Origin: Colius striatus
Taxonomy: Eukaryota; Chordata; Aves; Coliiformes; Coliidae
DNA length: 64,000 nt
Assembly: GCF_028858725.1 (NCBI RefSeq)
Contig: NC_084773.1
Coordinates: 3,834,350 to 3,898,349, forward strand
Reading direction: 5' to 3'
Shown: positions 1 to 14,162 of the stretch, in pieces
How the letters are laid out: every line of letters begins with the position of its first letter
Numbering within the stretch: position 1 is the first letter of the stretch
Position numbers and translations under genes: made by a program
Notes under the pieces: generated by a model
Told to the model about the DNA's origin: nothing
The model's input: the letters and a program-made list of their open reading frames with translations, nothing else
Database searches by the model: none

Positions 1-300
1 TGCTCAGGAGCTGTTTAATCAGCCCATTAGGATACAGGGTGAGAGTATCTGCATCCAGTTGAGCAGTGCTGAAACCACCTTTCATTCCTACCCTTTCTAC
101 CTTTCCCCCTGTCCTGCAAATTCACGTTGGATTCAAGACTGCTTCAGATGTCTTTGACTGGTGATTGCAGTCTGCTGCTGACAAAGGTCCTGCTGCTGCT
201 CTGTGCTTGAGGAGCCCCTTTGATGTTAACCTGCCTGTGCTTGGGCCAGCACCTGGCACATGCAAAGCATTTGTTAGAGTGCTAATATGTTGGTGGACTA

Positions 301-347
301 ACTTCACTGCAACAGAGGCTTAAAACTTCACTGCAACAGAGGCTTAA
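301..347. repeat. 24-bp tandem duplication
   Basis: acttcactgcaacagaggct plus taa occurs twice in tandem with a period of 24 bp and no mismatch in the shared 23 bases. Confidence 0.95.
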
Positions 348-527
348 TTCAGACTGCAACCTGAATGTAGATAGGTTTCTCAGCCTGTTTCAGTCTACTA
401 ACTGCAGGTCTGTTGCTTGATCCAGGTTAAGAAAGAACCTGACACTGCCCTTTGCCTTTACCCTCCCCATGTACAAATTTGGAATGTTTGCCTAGAAAGG
501 GCAGCAAAATGTTCAGCTTCTGCAGCA

Positions 528-543
528 CCCCCCCCCCCCCCCC
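528..543. repeat. C16 homopolymer
   Basis: Sixteen consecutive C residues. The length may be unreliable in the assembly. Confidence 0.95.
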
Positions 544-3500
544 AAGCTTTTGTTTAATTTGCTACACGTTATTAACTCCACCGTGTTTCTGCCTGGCAGA
601 ATCGGTGACTAAAAATACCCCGTGAGTGTACGTAGTATGCTGCAGCACTGGCTGAAAGTAAATAAGTCCACAGCCTTCATAATCACTGTTTTTCTAAAGA
701 TCTCCTGTTCCCAGCAGACAGGCTATTTTAGGCTGCAAATGGAAATCAGAAAACAAGATTCCCTTTTTTTTCCCCTACAAGTTGTTCTCCTGGGAATTCT
801 CGTGCTTTCCTCTGTGTACCTACTTAGGGTGTTGGTGGCAGCATCTTGACAATACCAGGCACAGGGAGACTTGATCACCACAGCCCATTCTGAGATACAC
901 CAGTGAACACGGGGAGTAGTTCCCACTAGGACCACCATAGTATTTGTTGGTATCAAATGGAGTGTGGGATTGAAGCTAGACCTGGATAGTCTCATTTACT
1001 GCATGATTCCAGGTGACAGCTCACTCAAAACTCAGGCTTACAAAGTCAGTTGAAGGCATTTCCTAGCTACCTGCACTTTCTGTCCTAACACTGGTGATAC
1101 ATTTGCGTCTCTCAGATTTGCAGACTGCCTTTTATACCTCCTGTTGGGTCATCCGAGTCCAGCCACAAACACAGCCACTGGATGTGCGGTCCTGTTGATA
1201 CCACTGATGTCTGGCTTTGCCTTCCAGTTTATAGCACAGACACCATCATCTAAATGCTACTTATCATACAGATCCAATGCAAGATCTCTGAACAGTCTTT
1301 AAATCTGAGAAGGTCTAATTATCATTCTTAATACTTCATGTGTTATGTGTTGGTGTTTCTCTGGTAAAAGCTTTGTGTTACTAGGAATACAGAAGACTGT
1401 GTTTTGCTAGAGCAGCATGCAAGCCTGAGGGCTTGAGAACAAATAAGAATCTTTAGCATTAGCTGCACTTTTTTTGGTGCACCAAATGGCACTGAGAAGG
1501 ATTTTCTGTGCTGGGAAATACCTTAATTATTTCGTGGCACGGATACTGCTGTGGTATTACATCTCTGTCCCTCTGCCCTTGATTGAATACTACCCATAAG
1601 CATCCTTTGACCTGCTCAGGAACTGGTAATTTATTTTTACTCAATTGTGATACCACTGCGAAACACTCTCTTTCTGCCTGTATTAATCAAAAAACTTCTA
1701 CCCTTGGAAAAACATTAATCATGCTGTTTTCTTCACTGAGGGAGAAGGAGTAAGCTTTTTGGCGAGCAAACCTATTGAGTGAAAGAGATCTTAATCAACA
1801 AGAGTCGGCTCTGGCACTGAGAACAGACGAAAGATATTCAAAGATATGTGAAAAAACCCAGATGTCTTCAAATACATGAATAGAAAACTTACTTTGTGTT
1901 GTACCCAGACATCACATGTGATAATCCAGACATCACAAGCTGTTGTCATAAGCATGATCTGTCATTCTCGTAGTATTCCACTTTGCTTTGTCATTTACAG
2001 CGTTTATGTGCAGCCTGATACTGTTCAGTGGTTGCTTGGTTTGACCTTAAAAATATCATTAAAATTGCAAAAACATTTAGAATGTTGTAAAAGTGTTGCC
2101 CAGGAAAGACTCTGGGAGCACAGTGCAAGATGGGAAGTGCCTGAAGGCTTCGATTTGCTCAGTTTGAAAAGGTCCTGTCCCCCTGCGATTGTTGCTCCCT
2201 CACAGAGGTATTCTCTTCCCTTCACACACTTTATTCACCTCCATCCTCAGCCCTTCTCAGTCCTCTTTCTGAACCAACACATGACCCAGCTACTACCTGT
2301 TGCTCACCTTCCTGCTGTTACCAACTCCAGACATTCTTTGTTACCACTAATTGTAGTTATGGATCTGGACATGTTTTACCTCTGCCCTTCATGCCTTTAA
2401 TCCCACAATTTCCTATGTAGAGCCCCTTATCTTAGAACCCTCCTCCTTGACCACTACAGCTCTTCAAAGTTAGAGGAGCAGATGATACAGCTTGTTAGAA
2501 GCACAGTACACACCACAGTGTGATTTGCCACATTAGCAGTAGATCACCAGATCTGCTGCTAATTTTGCAGCCTTTTCTCCAGAGCCCCTTTGGTCCTTCC
2601 ACGTCCTGAGCAGATGGAAGCAGACAACATTCTTCTTCCCTTTGCTCAGCACCTCACACCAAGGAGAACATGACAGTTGTGGTCCCAGGGATGTTTCAGG
2701 CCCTGAATTTTCATTTTCCGGCTCCTTACCTGCCATGCTGCAGACTTGCCATCTTTGCCATCCTCATTTGTAGCCTTTCAGCTTCCAGTTCCTCGACTTT
2801 GTGGGCACCATTCCCCAGCAGGAGCCTGGGCAGGACGGACAGGACTCCTCCAACGTGTCCTAGCCACATCCCACGGTCCAGGGATCTTGCTGATGTGTTG
2901 CCAGGCAAACAGGCATACCCACTAGGGCCTCAAAGAGAGAGCTTCATCTTAGTCCTTGGGAAGTTAGTTACAGAAATGCAACAGACTCTACATTCACATA
3001 AGGTACATAGGTGGGGCTTTTCTCCTGCAAAAGGAGCCATTTAAGTCCCAACAGGATGAGCTGAAAGCCAAATCACATTACTCTGTGGGTAAATCAAGTT
3101 GCTTCTAAAGTAACATGATCTTTTTTTTCCTCCAACTCTCAAAAATCCATCAGAGGAAATAGGAGTGGGGAATGACATCCCTGCTTCTGCCAGTGCTGTC
3201 AGAATTCCTGCTGAAATAAAGGGGTAGCAAAAGAGTCACAAAAGGAAATAGGAAGGAATCCCTTTGCTAGAAAAAAATAAGTTGATTCAAAGGCCTGGTG
3301 AAAGTTATACGAGAAGTGGAAAAAAAGAGGCAGAAGTTGGGGAAAACAGATGTATGGGAAGCCACCAAATTCAAGAATAAGGAGTTACGTTTTCACATAG
3401 ATGCCAAACATGAAGGAGCATCTCTGCTGGCTAAGGGCAATCAGCAAGCTTGGGCTTTGCAATATCTGCGGTGGCCTTTTGTGGCATCTGTTACACCCAG

Positions 3501-5931
3501 TGCTGTAAGAACAAAAGGCACAGTATTTCATGCAGGGATTTCCAAGAGGTTTTTAAGTGGAAGAGGTGCAGTTCGTTACAGATTCACAGAACACATTTGC
3601 TTTCATGTTTGCTGTTTACTCAGCCAGTACAAAAACACTCTTTAAGGAAAAATGTTTTTACCCAAACTAAGCAGACAACGATTTGCAATGGGAAGAGGAA
3701 ATGAAACAGCTTGATGGATTGCCATTCCTCCCTCCATCTGGTCAGTACATTTAATTTTTACTCATGTTATATACACCTGAGAGAATTCATATTCTGTGAC
3801 ATAAGGGTGTATGTGACATGGGACTGAAGCTCACTGAGCACATCTTAGGGGCAGGACTTGTAGGAGAACACAAGGCTCAGGAAGCCTGCCAGACTGAAAC
3901 ATGGGGCTGAGCACCCTCAACCTGTGCCAACTAAACCCTGCTCACAGGTGAGCAGCCAGGCTGATGTTTGGTACTTTCACTGCATGTTGTAGTGCTGCTG
4001 ACCATGGTGTGGTCACAGCCTGTGAGCTTTGAGTCCCACACAACCGCTGGCCAGCAGCATCCTGATCTACAGCACAATCAGCCCTTTCCACCACTACTGA
4101 AACTCCCTGATGGTGTGCCCAAAGAAGGGCCATTGCATGTCCATATCTGCATTTACAGCATGCTTCAGGTGCTCTTTCACTGATGTTCCTGTGGGTCATT
4201 AAGGAGAATGTTTATCAGGTTTTGATGTATCAGAAAAACATCTTTTCTCAGAATAGAACTCCAGACCAGTAGGTGGAAAACCTCTCTGCTTAAATAGGGA
4301 TCAAATACAAATGACAAGTGTGGGCTCATCCATCTGCTAGTCTTCTCCTACTACAGTTGTTCTGCCTGAACAAGGGATACTACATTTTTCTCATTATGCT
4401 TATTATATATTGCTCCATATGAGGAGGTCCCATCGTGCCAGGCACTGTGCAGGCACAAAGGAATAGGTCCTTATCCTGGACACCCTCAACTTTAAATAGT
4501 GTGTCTCCATCTGCTGCTTTCTCAGCCTTCAACTAGAGGTTATTCTTCACCAGTAATCTATGAGGTAGTAAAAGGTCTCTGAGGAAAGATCTGTCTTTGG
4601 TTTAAATGTCTACATTGACCTGGATATTCTGAGCACCCCCACTAATCTCAGCCTTCCCAGCAGTTTGCAAAAAAGAAGAGCGAAGAGAAAAATAGCATCA
4701 AATCAAATCAGATCAAATCAAGTAGTCTAACTTATGGTCACTTTTATGACTGAGCTCCTCCACCACATTGGCCACTCACCACTTGGGCCCAGAGCTGCTG
4801 CTGCTCTGTCCTGGAAGGTTTGTGCTCAAGGCAATGCAAGAGAGCAGCTTATTTCAGCTAAGAATTTGATGCCAGGCTATTTTTGGGACTGAGTGAAACT
4901 TCTCCTCCGTGATTATGATCAGTGAGGAGTGTTTTCTAGAATGCAAAATCATGCTTTAAATATTCTGGGTTTATACTGTGTAACAGCAAGACAGAACCAT
5001 GACCTGGAGAGTGCAGGACTTCATAGCTGTGATAGGAGGGACGTTGCACCCTGATGCCAATCTGTTCAGTGAAAGCCGCTGGTGGGCTTTAGGGAGTCAC
5101 GTCCCCTGCAGCGCAGGAGGCCGAGCACACGCATGCTAGGTTGGCTTTTCTGCCTCAGCCCAGGGAGGAGTCTCCATCCAAACCTGAACTTGTGAGTAAT
5201 CTAACTGTGAGAATCCATGCCAGTCAGGACCACCAGCCAGACCTCTTTGATTTCAATGCTGCTTAGCAAATCTCACTTCCATCCTGCTTTTGGCTGTGAC
5301 TAGTCTTCAGTAGTTGAAAGGATGGGAAAGAAATAACAACCCAAACCCTCACAAGGGTTGGTATGATCTACCAACATGAGTTTTTTCTTTTCCCCACACA
5401 GATAACCAGCAGAAGCCCTTGGGCTCATACACCATTAATCTTCCAGGGGATGGGAAAAGCAGCAATCCCTTCTCTCTCCAACTACAGCAGCACACCAAAT
5501 CCCTGAGCACTCACAACACAAAGCCATTTTCTGTCTCCAGGAATTTCTGCTTAGCCTCACAGTCCTTCCATGAGCATCTCAGACCAACTCTGCAATCACA
5601 GGGTGCTGCAGAATTTTGCTCCTCACATTACTGTTAACTGTCTTCTAATTTCCAGTCTGCATTTATTCATGACTAATTTATACCCATTTGATCTCAGGCT
5701 AGCATTAACCTTTACCTCATGCAGTTCTTCCTGCTTTGTATTTACCCCTAAGGGTATTTATAAATAGTTGTCTTCTGTCATGCTTAGTCTGGTGGGGCTA
5801 AAAAAGATGAACTGATGTTTATCAGTCATGAAAGTCCTTCTTGTATGAGAATGAATGTGCCCTTTCACCTGGTAGATCAGCCCCAAGTGATTCCTCAGCT
5901 TGCAAAACTACAGCAGTCTCAGCTACCTGTG

Positions 5932-6325
5932 AATCACAGAGTCTCAAGGGCTGGAAGAGACTTCCAAAGCTCATCCAGTGCAACCCCCTGCCAGAACAGG
6001 GCCACCTAGAGTAGGTCACACAGGAACTCGTCCAGGTGAGTTTGGAATGTCTCCAGAGAAGGAGACTCCACAGCCCATCTGGGCAGCCCCTTCCAGTGCT
6101 CCCTCACCTGAACAAGGAAGAAATTCTTCCTTGTGTTTCTTTGGAACCTCTTGTGTTCCAGCTTGTACCCATTGCCCCTTGTCCTGTCATTGGCCATCAC
6201 TGAGAACAGTCTGGCTCCAGCCTCCTGACACCCACCCTTTACATATTTTTAAACATGAATGAGGTCACCCCTCAGTCTTCTCCAAGCTAAAGAGCCCCAG
6301 CTCCCTCAGCCTTTCTGCTTATTTT
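5932..6325 (-). mobile_element. CR1 LINE 3' fragment, about 390 bp
   Basis: It reads aatcacagagtctcaagggc, tggaagagacttccaaagct, catctgggcagccccttcca and ccttgtcctgtcattggcca, then cagtcttctccaagctaaag. It is a typical reverse-oriented, 5'-truncated copy. Confidence 0.96.
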
Positions 6326-9300
6326 TTGTTTGAAGGTATCAGGTATTGGGGTGCAAGTCCCAGCCATTTTTTGAATCAACACTCTGGGAAATACAATCTG
6401 CAACACTTGGAGTCTGAATCATTTCCCTGCCTCCCCTGGGCTGCTCAGAGATCAGCTGATGGCCCCCAAAATACGTAAAAGAGATTTGAAGTGGTCAGGA
6501 ACGTGGAGCACAGAGGCAAAGCACCCCTGGCAGCAGCATGTGTTGGGAAAGCACCTTGTTGGGAGAGTGGGCTTGGCTCTGCCTGACCCTCAGGTGCACA
6601 TGCTGGGAGCATCCCCTCAGTGCCAAGGAATTATGGTCCTGCCTCTGCAAAACTCTCTGCTGCTTTGCTACAAGATTACTACTGTAAAAAACCCCAGTGC
6701 TTGCTGTCAGAATTCTACTGGCAAATGGCAGAGCCTTTGGGAGAACTTCCTCCAGTTTTGGTTGAGTTCTCCACAGTGTTTGCTGACCACTGATTGTGAC
6801 CATTCCTGCACTGGCTGTTGCCTTTGCTCCACACTCTGCTGACCTCCTCTTCCCTTCCTGCTTTTGCTCTCTTCAGGGCCACTCCCTCATGGAGCTCTTC
6901 CCACAGGTCACTTTGTACCCCTCATGGTCTGAGCTCTGCTGAGCAGGACACAGCCTCTGCAGCACTGCAGGTGGTCCCCCCTCCCACTCCTCCCTCTCCC
7001 CCCAGTCCAAATGCCAGACACATACCGTACCAGGAGGATAGGGAAGAGGCAGGAGCTCCACCTGATGTACTGAGCACCATAACAATCCCCAGGTTGGGGG
7101 CTGGAACTGAGAGTGAACATCTAACAACCATATATTGGTTATATTCCTGTGCTCCACTGTGCTTGCTCCCCATAAGTATTCTGGCAAAAGAAGTTTAACA
7201 GTAAGAATATTTGCCAAGAAAGCCACCCAAGCAGTTCCTGCTGCGTGCTGGTAGAGTGCCCAGTGACTCTTTCACAGCCTTGGACGGGCAGCAGTGGCCC
7301 TTCTGTGCACCCCAGAGCCGCCAGCAAACACGGCACTGCTGGGAATCTGCTCAGCAAACAACTCCAGATCATCCTGGAATGGATCATTCGCTCATCCAGC
7401 CCCACACCAAACTGCACCTGCTTTGATGTGCAGGACTATCTGTGCAGGAGCTATCACCCGCCTGCCCGGTGCTGTGGCATCAGGAGCAGAGCAATGCTGT
7501 GCCCACGCTCAGGCCACTGCACCTGCAGCACAGCTCAAGAGCCTGGCCCTGATCAGGCACCTGGGCACAGGGCATTGCACCAGGAATGACGAGCTCAGAA
7601 GTGGTCCTGGAAAGCTGAAGGGCACACTTTTGAAGTTTAGACTTACCGAGTTACTTCTAAACCTGCAAAGCTGCAAAAGTCAATGTAAATAGACTCCTCC
7701 AAAGTAAACAAGTACTCCAACTTAAGGAAAGACAGATACTGAACTCTTTTAAGGCATGGCAACAGAAATATCAATAGACTTTTGACATGTCATCAAAAGA
7801 AATTAACTCTCTGTATTACAGAATTGCTTTTTGATCACTTTGCTGAAACCAGATGTATTGAAAAACATTTCTAGCCATCCCTTAAAGAAACAAAAGTTGT
7901 CCCCTTTACTCCCTGTAAGATGGGCATTCAGTAAATTTAAAATGCTCAGTGCTAAACTTTGCAAAACTCACTGTAGGTAGCTGATGTTGTACTGGATGGT
8001 GCTGCATTAATTACATCCCCTTTCAAAGCAAAAGGGAACACTGAACTCTTCATCAGCACCGACAGCCAGGCGTCAGCTTGGTGGCTGGGGGTGACAGACT
8101 GCCTTTTAGGACAGCATCTCCCAGCAAAGAGCACAGGGTGCATGAGGGAGCAGTCCCACATCCATGGCTGAGTTAATGTTTCACCTGTGGTCCAGCTCAC
8201 ATCAGGACCAAGCGAGGAAATCGCTGTCTCTGCTCCTGGAAACGGAGAAGGCGGCTTTTGCAGAACGAGGCTGAGGCTCGGAGGCACAGCTTTGCTAAAG
8301 TGAAAACCAAAAGTGGAAAACTGTTATTTTTCTTAGTGTTCACCTAACGAAGCCTCTTTTGCACTGCACTTGTTAAGAGCTGTCAAGAGCTGTCAGCAGC
8401 AGTTGAGGCGGGCGACAGTGGCTCATGGCTACCTGCTGGCACAGGCCAACTGTGGCACACAGTGCTCTCAGGTGGAGCACACCAAGGCAGAGCTGATGGC
8501 ACATGGCTACTATGGCTACCCAGGGCCAATCTGGTTGTGCTGCTGGAGTGCACCTCCATCACCACCCACCCTCTCTCCCTCCCCCGTGACTGCTGCTGCA
8601 CAGAAGAAACCCACTTCCCAGAAGTGATGAGCATGAAGCACAGGGACTGCTTTGCCTCTCTGGGTCAGCAGACGGCATTGCTTCCTGAGGAAGGAGCCCT
8701 CACTTAGCACTGCAAATTATTTCCCCATAAGAACCACCAAGATTCCTCATTGATTTAGCAGAGACTGGAGCAACAGCCTCAGGGCAGCACACCTGCACCA
8801 TGGCAGCCCTTGGCCTCCACAGGCACAGCAGTTAGCTGGAGTTTCAGTGACAAAAGGTTGATCCTGAAGAATGACAAGTGTCCCAGTAGATCCTCTGCCT
8901 CTCCTGGGCTCATTCACCTCAGAGAGACTGCTTTTATTTTCCCTTTTCTATATATGAAGAATAATTGTTTAGAAAATCATCTTACCGGAGTAACAGATAG
9001 TGATGCAAAATACTGAAAGCCGTAAGCAAGTAGGAGCTGTGGCACAGCAAGGTTGCCTCTGAACCCCTCAGCCCCAGGTGTCCCAGCTGGGGTCCTGCAG
9101 CTCTCACACCCCAGAGAAGACAGAGGAGATAGACCCCTGGTAGCAGAGAGGAATTCTCTGTGGAGTCAGTTTGTATGAGAACTGGAGAGTTTTCATCTTG
9201 TGTGGAAAAGAAAGGACATTAAACAGTCTTCAGGAGGCCCCTTGGTCCCCTCACCTCATGACAGGGCAGCTCCTCAGGAGCCCCTTGCCTACCACCCTCT

Positions 9301-12300
9301 GTACAGCATCAGAGCCGCTTTGGCTGCTGGACCCCATCCATACCCTGCTGCAAAGGGCGAAGGGGTGGGCACCTAATGCTGCCAGGGACCCCAGCACCCT
9401 CCCAACCCCCTTAGTAATGGCATAGGGAGGACCCACCAGCAGCCAGGGCGATGCCACAGTGCCTGTGGCCACCAGCTCTGTGAGGGGTGAGGTTCAGGCC
9501 CTGTCACAGCCTGAGAGGAGCAGATGGCACCCACGTCCTCAGCCCTGCTCCAGCCAGGGGAGGGAGCAGCCCCTGGGAAGGGCTGAGCCCCCTAGCCCTT
9601 TGCTCCCCAGAGTGGGTGACAGAGAGCATCCTCCTGGGGAGGTACCAAGGGAACGCTGAAATGCAGCTGATTTGGGGGGGGAATAGCTTTTACTTGGCTT
9701 CAGTTCCTCCTTAAATCCCCCCTCGTCCATAGCAGAGCAGGCCGATTGCCAAGGGCAGAGCAGCAGCTGATCAGTAAACAGGACACCAACTGGGGACACT
9801 AAATCTTCTAAACCCTTCCCTGACAAAAGCAAATGCCGGCGCGGCCGCTCGTCCCGTCTCACACAAAACCGCCCGGGTTCCTCCCCACGCTCATACGAGT
9901 TTCTCATCAGAACTTGAGCTCACGTGTCTTTGTGCCACCGACCTTCTCACAACAGTTTGTGTCAGCCACGGCTGGTACCACATGGCACTTGCTGCTCTCC
10001 GTCCCTCCGTGTGTGCGGGGGGAGTGCAGAGCTTTGCAGAAATCCCCCCTCAGCCGCGTCGTGTTGCCACCATGTGCAAAGCAGGGGCTCAGAAACTGAC
10101 CCTACGGATTGGGTTTGTGCCACGAGCGGAGCGGTGATAAGGAATGCGGCCCGGCCGGCGCACGCTGACTCCCAGCCTCAGCTTGGCAGCTCTAAAGAGA
10201 TTTTACACAGACCTTTTGGGTTTTGTGAAGATGTTCCTGAGAAATCAAACCATTAGTGAACTTTGCCCAGTCTTAACTCATCCAAGGAGATGAAACTGAG
10301 TCTGGTTTTGTATTTAGGAGGGCTGCAGAAATGGAGTCTGTCTGATCCTGAGTACTGCAGAACGGAGGCCCAGGGAACAGACTGTTGCTTTCAGTTTACT
10401 TAATTAGTTTATACACTGAAACTATGAATAAAAGGGCTGTACAGTTGCTTTGGCTTTAGTAGTAACCCTGCAACCATGACAACAGTAAAGCATTACTGAA
10501 TCAGCATGACAAAGAACTGGAGGAGAGGGCTGCTGCCACAGAAAAGCGAACTTGGGCCCATCCGCAATCCAGCGTGTGTAGGAAAGTGCATCCTGCTCAG
10601 GTTTTGGTGCTCCGTGGGAGAAAACATCCTGGAATAGGTCTCAGGCACCTCACACATACCCATGCCATTTCATTAACTGTTGCTGATGGCAGGATCTTGT
10701 AAAGCCAGGGTTATTTCTTGGTTGTTTCTTAAAAACATGGAGAACTAAGCGTTTGGAGGCCAGCGGGGCCCGGCCTGGCCAGCGCTCAGGGGGCCACTGG
10801 CCACAGCCCCAGCTCCCACCTGCGTGCCCAGGGGCAGCCCTGATTGAAAAAGGACAATGAAAAAAGGCCATGTTTGCTCCCAGCCCTTCCCCTGGTTCAT
10901 AGCCTCATAAGAAACAGACTCCAAAATGAGTCTGCAGCCACAGGGATTAAACTTGACAGAGCACGTCATCCCACGCCACACTCTTGTCTTCCCTTGTGCC
11001 CCGTCATGCAGTCCCCAGCTCTGAGACCCTCTGAGTCGACCACAGCCCCTTGAGATGCCCCTTCTTTGCAGGAGACAAAGCAGAGGGAAGAAGGGGTGCT
11101 TTGCTTTTTCACCTGGATGCCACCAGCTCGAAACCACCTCCTCACACCTCAATGAGCCCTAGAGCTCCCATCTCAGTCTGAGCTCATCCCATGCTTAGCA
11201 AAGCCAAAAGTTAACCCAGAAATGGCAAACAAATAAACAACGCTGTCTGAAAGACACATAATCAACTCCTCTTCCTGACAGAAATAGCACTGCTCAGCTG
11301 TGAGTGCCTGCAAGGCACTCGGGTTGAAGAAGGAACTGAAAAGCATCTCAGAGCTGATTAGAACAGCCCTGGAGGGCAAAGCCCAGCCCCAAGATAGTGC
11401 TGCCTCCCACAGGGCAGGGCATGCTGTAGCCTGACTCTTCCCACTCAGGCAGGTAAATCTGGAACAATTTTACTTGTCTGCTTCTGTAATAACAGACATC
11501 AGAAAGCAGCGAAGAGTAATGGAAGGAAAGAGGGTGAATAAAAGTCTCTCAGTTCTTAAGACTTATGTCCCCTTACTTATCATTGCTGGGCAGTAAACAG
11601 AAATGTTTCCCCTCCACATTTCTAATTGCCATCTTTCTTTCATATCCTCTCTCAGCAATGAATACTCATCAGGGAAAACCACACAGGAATATGTTGCAGG
11701 GACCCTCCTGCCAGAGCCCATGCACTGCCACCACTGCTGCCAGCGATTTTTAGGTTGGTGACTTCACACCAGCGAGAGCAAACCCACAGGGGCTGTCTGA
11801 GCAAGGCAGAGGCGTGGGAGAAGCATCTCCCCAGACTCCTCCCATCCCTGTCCCCGCCGCCTCCAGCGTCACAGCTCAGCATTGGACAGCAAAGTGAATG
11901 TTCATTCTGCCACCAATAGGCAGGCGCAGCAACGCTGAGCTTCAGCGACTCCAGCTTATGGGGCTTTTAACAAACCAATCCACACTTCGATGTAAGAAGG
12001 ACAGCAAAATCAGGTTACCTCCTGAGGTAAGCCCGGGGAGTCTCCAGGCACACCTCTCTCCCGCAGCCTCGCTGGCTGAGCACACACATGCAGTTGGCAG
12101 ACGTTTGAGAATGACTTTGCTATGTTTGACGTTTTTAACCGACTCCCAATTTCCATGACTATATGAAATAGTCTCAGGGATCCTCGTTAAACATCTAACA
12201 GCCTCAAACATCTTCGTATGACCCCAGCATCAAATCAGCATCTCACCAAATTCCTTCCTCCTTTTCAGAAATCCTCCTGCTCTGAGCACTAAGCCACCGA

Positions 12301-13749
12301 GAAACTGAGGATGGAAATGAAACCATTTAAATATGCTCTTAAGTCTCACAGAAATTGTACAAACCCTGAGGGGATTTGATACTTTTTCATCCCCTCCCAC
12401 CCATATCAGCAGCTACTAAAATTCTCCCCTGCTTCAGAAGTCTCTGTAGCTGCATTTTTAACATTTGCAGTGATTTCCTTTTATGACATTACTTCTTTTG
12501 GTCAAATTACAAGCTCCTTCTTTCCAAACACACGTCTCTTCCAATGCATCAAATGTTTTCACTTACTGCCTCAACGAGCCCCCTGTTCTAAGGAAAAATT
12601 CCCAGTTCTAGGGAAAAAGCGAGCAGAAATCTCTACAAACTTTAAGGCTATTGTAAAGCTCTTTCCCACCAGAGCCCCAGGCAGCCCCGCCTTTTCTCTC
12701 CACTTTCTCCAATTCTTCCTACAGCTCTGCTCCCAGCAGCAGACTGAGATGCACTGGGCTGAGGGGCTGTGGCTGAGAGGGAACACACACAACATCAGCT
12801 CTGGCAGGGGCAGCTCTGTCCTTTCACACTCCAAGAGCTGCCTCGGTTGTTCCTCCAGCTCTTCAAGCCCCGTTTTCCTCAGCCTGTGCCCAAGCACACG
12901 GCTTTGGGCTGGGACAGCAGAGCAGACACATAGGGTTCTGATGGACAGAAGTAGCCTGGGAGCATAGAAATCAGGTTGAGAAACTTCATCCTGTTTCCTC
13001 AACTGGAGTGATCAATGTAGCAAAGTGCACAAGGCATGGAGGGTAACCTGGCTGTTCTGGCTGCCTGCACACGGGGTCCCTGCTGAGGCCACACTGGGCC
13101 CTGGACCCACAGTCAGACCTGCTAGGGGATAACACAGCATAGAATTCAGGATCCATTGAGTGTGTCAGAATTTGGGTCACACACTGACTCAACACACTCA
13201 GCATGTCCACGTGGAGACAGGACACAGCCCAAGGCACCCTGTACCCCATAGACTGCAACTGAGGAACCTTTTGGTACTTACTTTGCACTTCATAAGCAGA
13301 TCTCAAGAATCTGACAGGTCAGCCTCATCATTTTTTCTGGATTCCTTTGTCAGAACATAGAAGTTGTTATCCAAACAAACCTGCTCAGTTAGTTTTGGAG
13401 AAGCCTCAGTTCTCCAGCCATTCAGCCCCTAAATCTGGGCTGTTGGGTGGTTGAGAGCCCCCAAAACTAGGCTATCAGGGGTTGTGAGCTCCTCAAGCCT
13501 TGGGGGTTGCTGGCATTAGCCCGTATGAACTGCAGCAAGTCACAGGTAGCACAGGAGAACATTTTTCAGGGATCAGCATTAGTCAGAGACTTCCTGAGAG
13601 GCAACAGCACTGGCAGAGGTCCCTCCCAGGCTTCCTGTGAGCCTCAATGAAGCAACAAAGACAGTGGCAGCACTACAAAGGGTGAGCTCCACAGTGACAT
13701 TTTCAGTGACGTTGTCCAGGAATACTGCAAGAACTTCAGCACTGAGTTA
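6326..13749. other. Intergenic sequence, no supported gene
   Basis: Many short frames overlap on both strands without homology. There is a small CpG-rich patch at 9833-9900. I recognise no RNA gene, CR1 copy or exon here. Confidence 0.55.
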
Positions 13750-14162
13750 ATCACAGAATCATTTTGGTTGGAAAAGACCTTTAAGATCATCAAGTCCAAC
13801 CCCTCCCCTCACTGTGCCAAGCCCAGCACTAACCCACAGCCCTCAGCACCTCAGCTCCATGGCTTTGCAACAGCTCCAGGAATGGGGACTCCCCCACCTC
13901 CCTGGGCAGCCTGGCACAGGAGTTGACAACCCTCTCAAGGAAACAGTTCTTCCTCAGCTCCAATCTCAACCTCCCCTGGTGCAACTTGAGGCCATTTCCT
14001 CTTGTCCTATCACTCATCACTTAGGAGAACAGACCAACTCCCACCCCAGTCCTGTCAGGCAGTTGCAGAGAGTGATCATGTTTCCCCTCAGCCTGCCTCC
14101 TCTTCTCCGAGTTGAACACCCCAAGGCTCTCAGCCACTCCCTATCAGACTTGTGCTCTAGAC
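13750..14162 (-). mobile_element. CR1 LINE 3' fragment, about 410 bp
   Basis: The reverse CR1 words tcacagaatcattttggttg, gaaaagacctttaagatcat, ccacctccctgggcagcctg and tttcctcttgtcctatcact are present. The open frame 13814-14275 is element-derived. Confidence 0.96.

Larger units (their letters stand above)
1..5931. other. Intergenic sequence, no supported gene
   Basis: I see no exon with homology. The stretch holds a C16 run (528-543), a 24-bp tandem duplication (301-347) and a possible old SINE-like or MIR-like remnant near 4425-4480 (gtgccaggcactgtgcaggc). Confidence 0.55.

Noticed and set aside
1876..2400. 174-codon plus-strand open frame
   Set aside because: No homology, amphipathic pattern or splice support; composition is like translated non-coding sequence.
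9833..9900. CpG-rich patch that might be a promoter
   Set aside because: It is too short, with no adjoining exon, and there is no other evidence of initiation.
12571..13002. 143-codon minus-strand and 165-codon plus-strand overlapping frames
   Set aside because: Both are open by composition only; neither shows homology or consistent splice sites.
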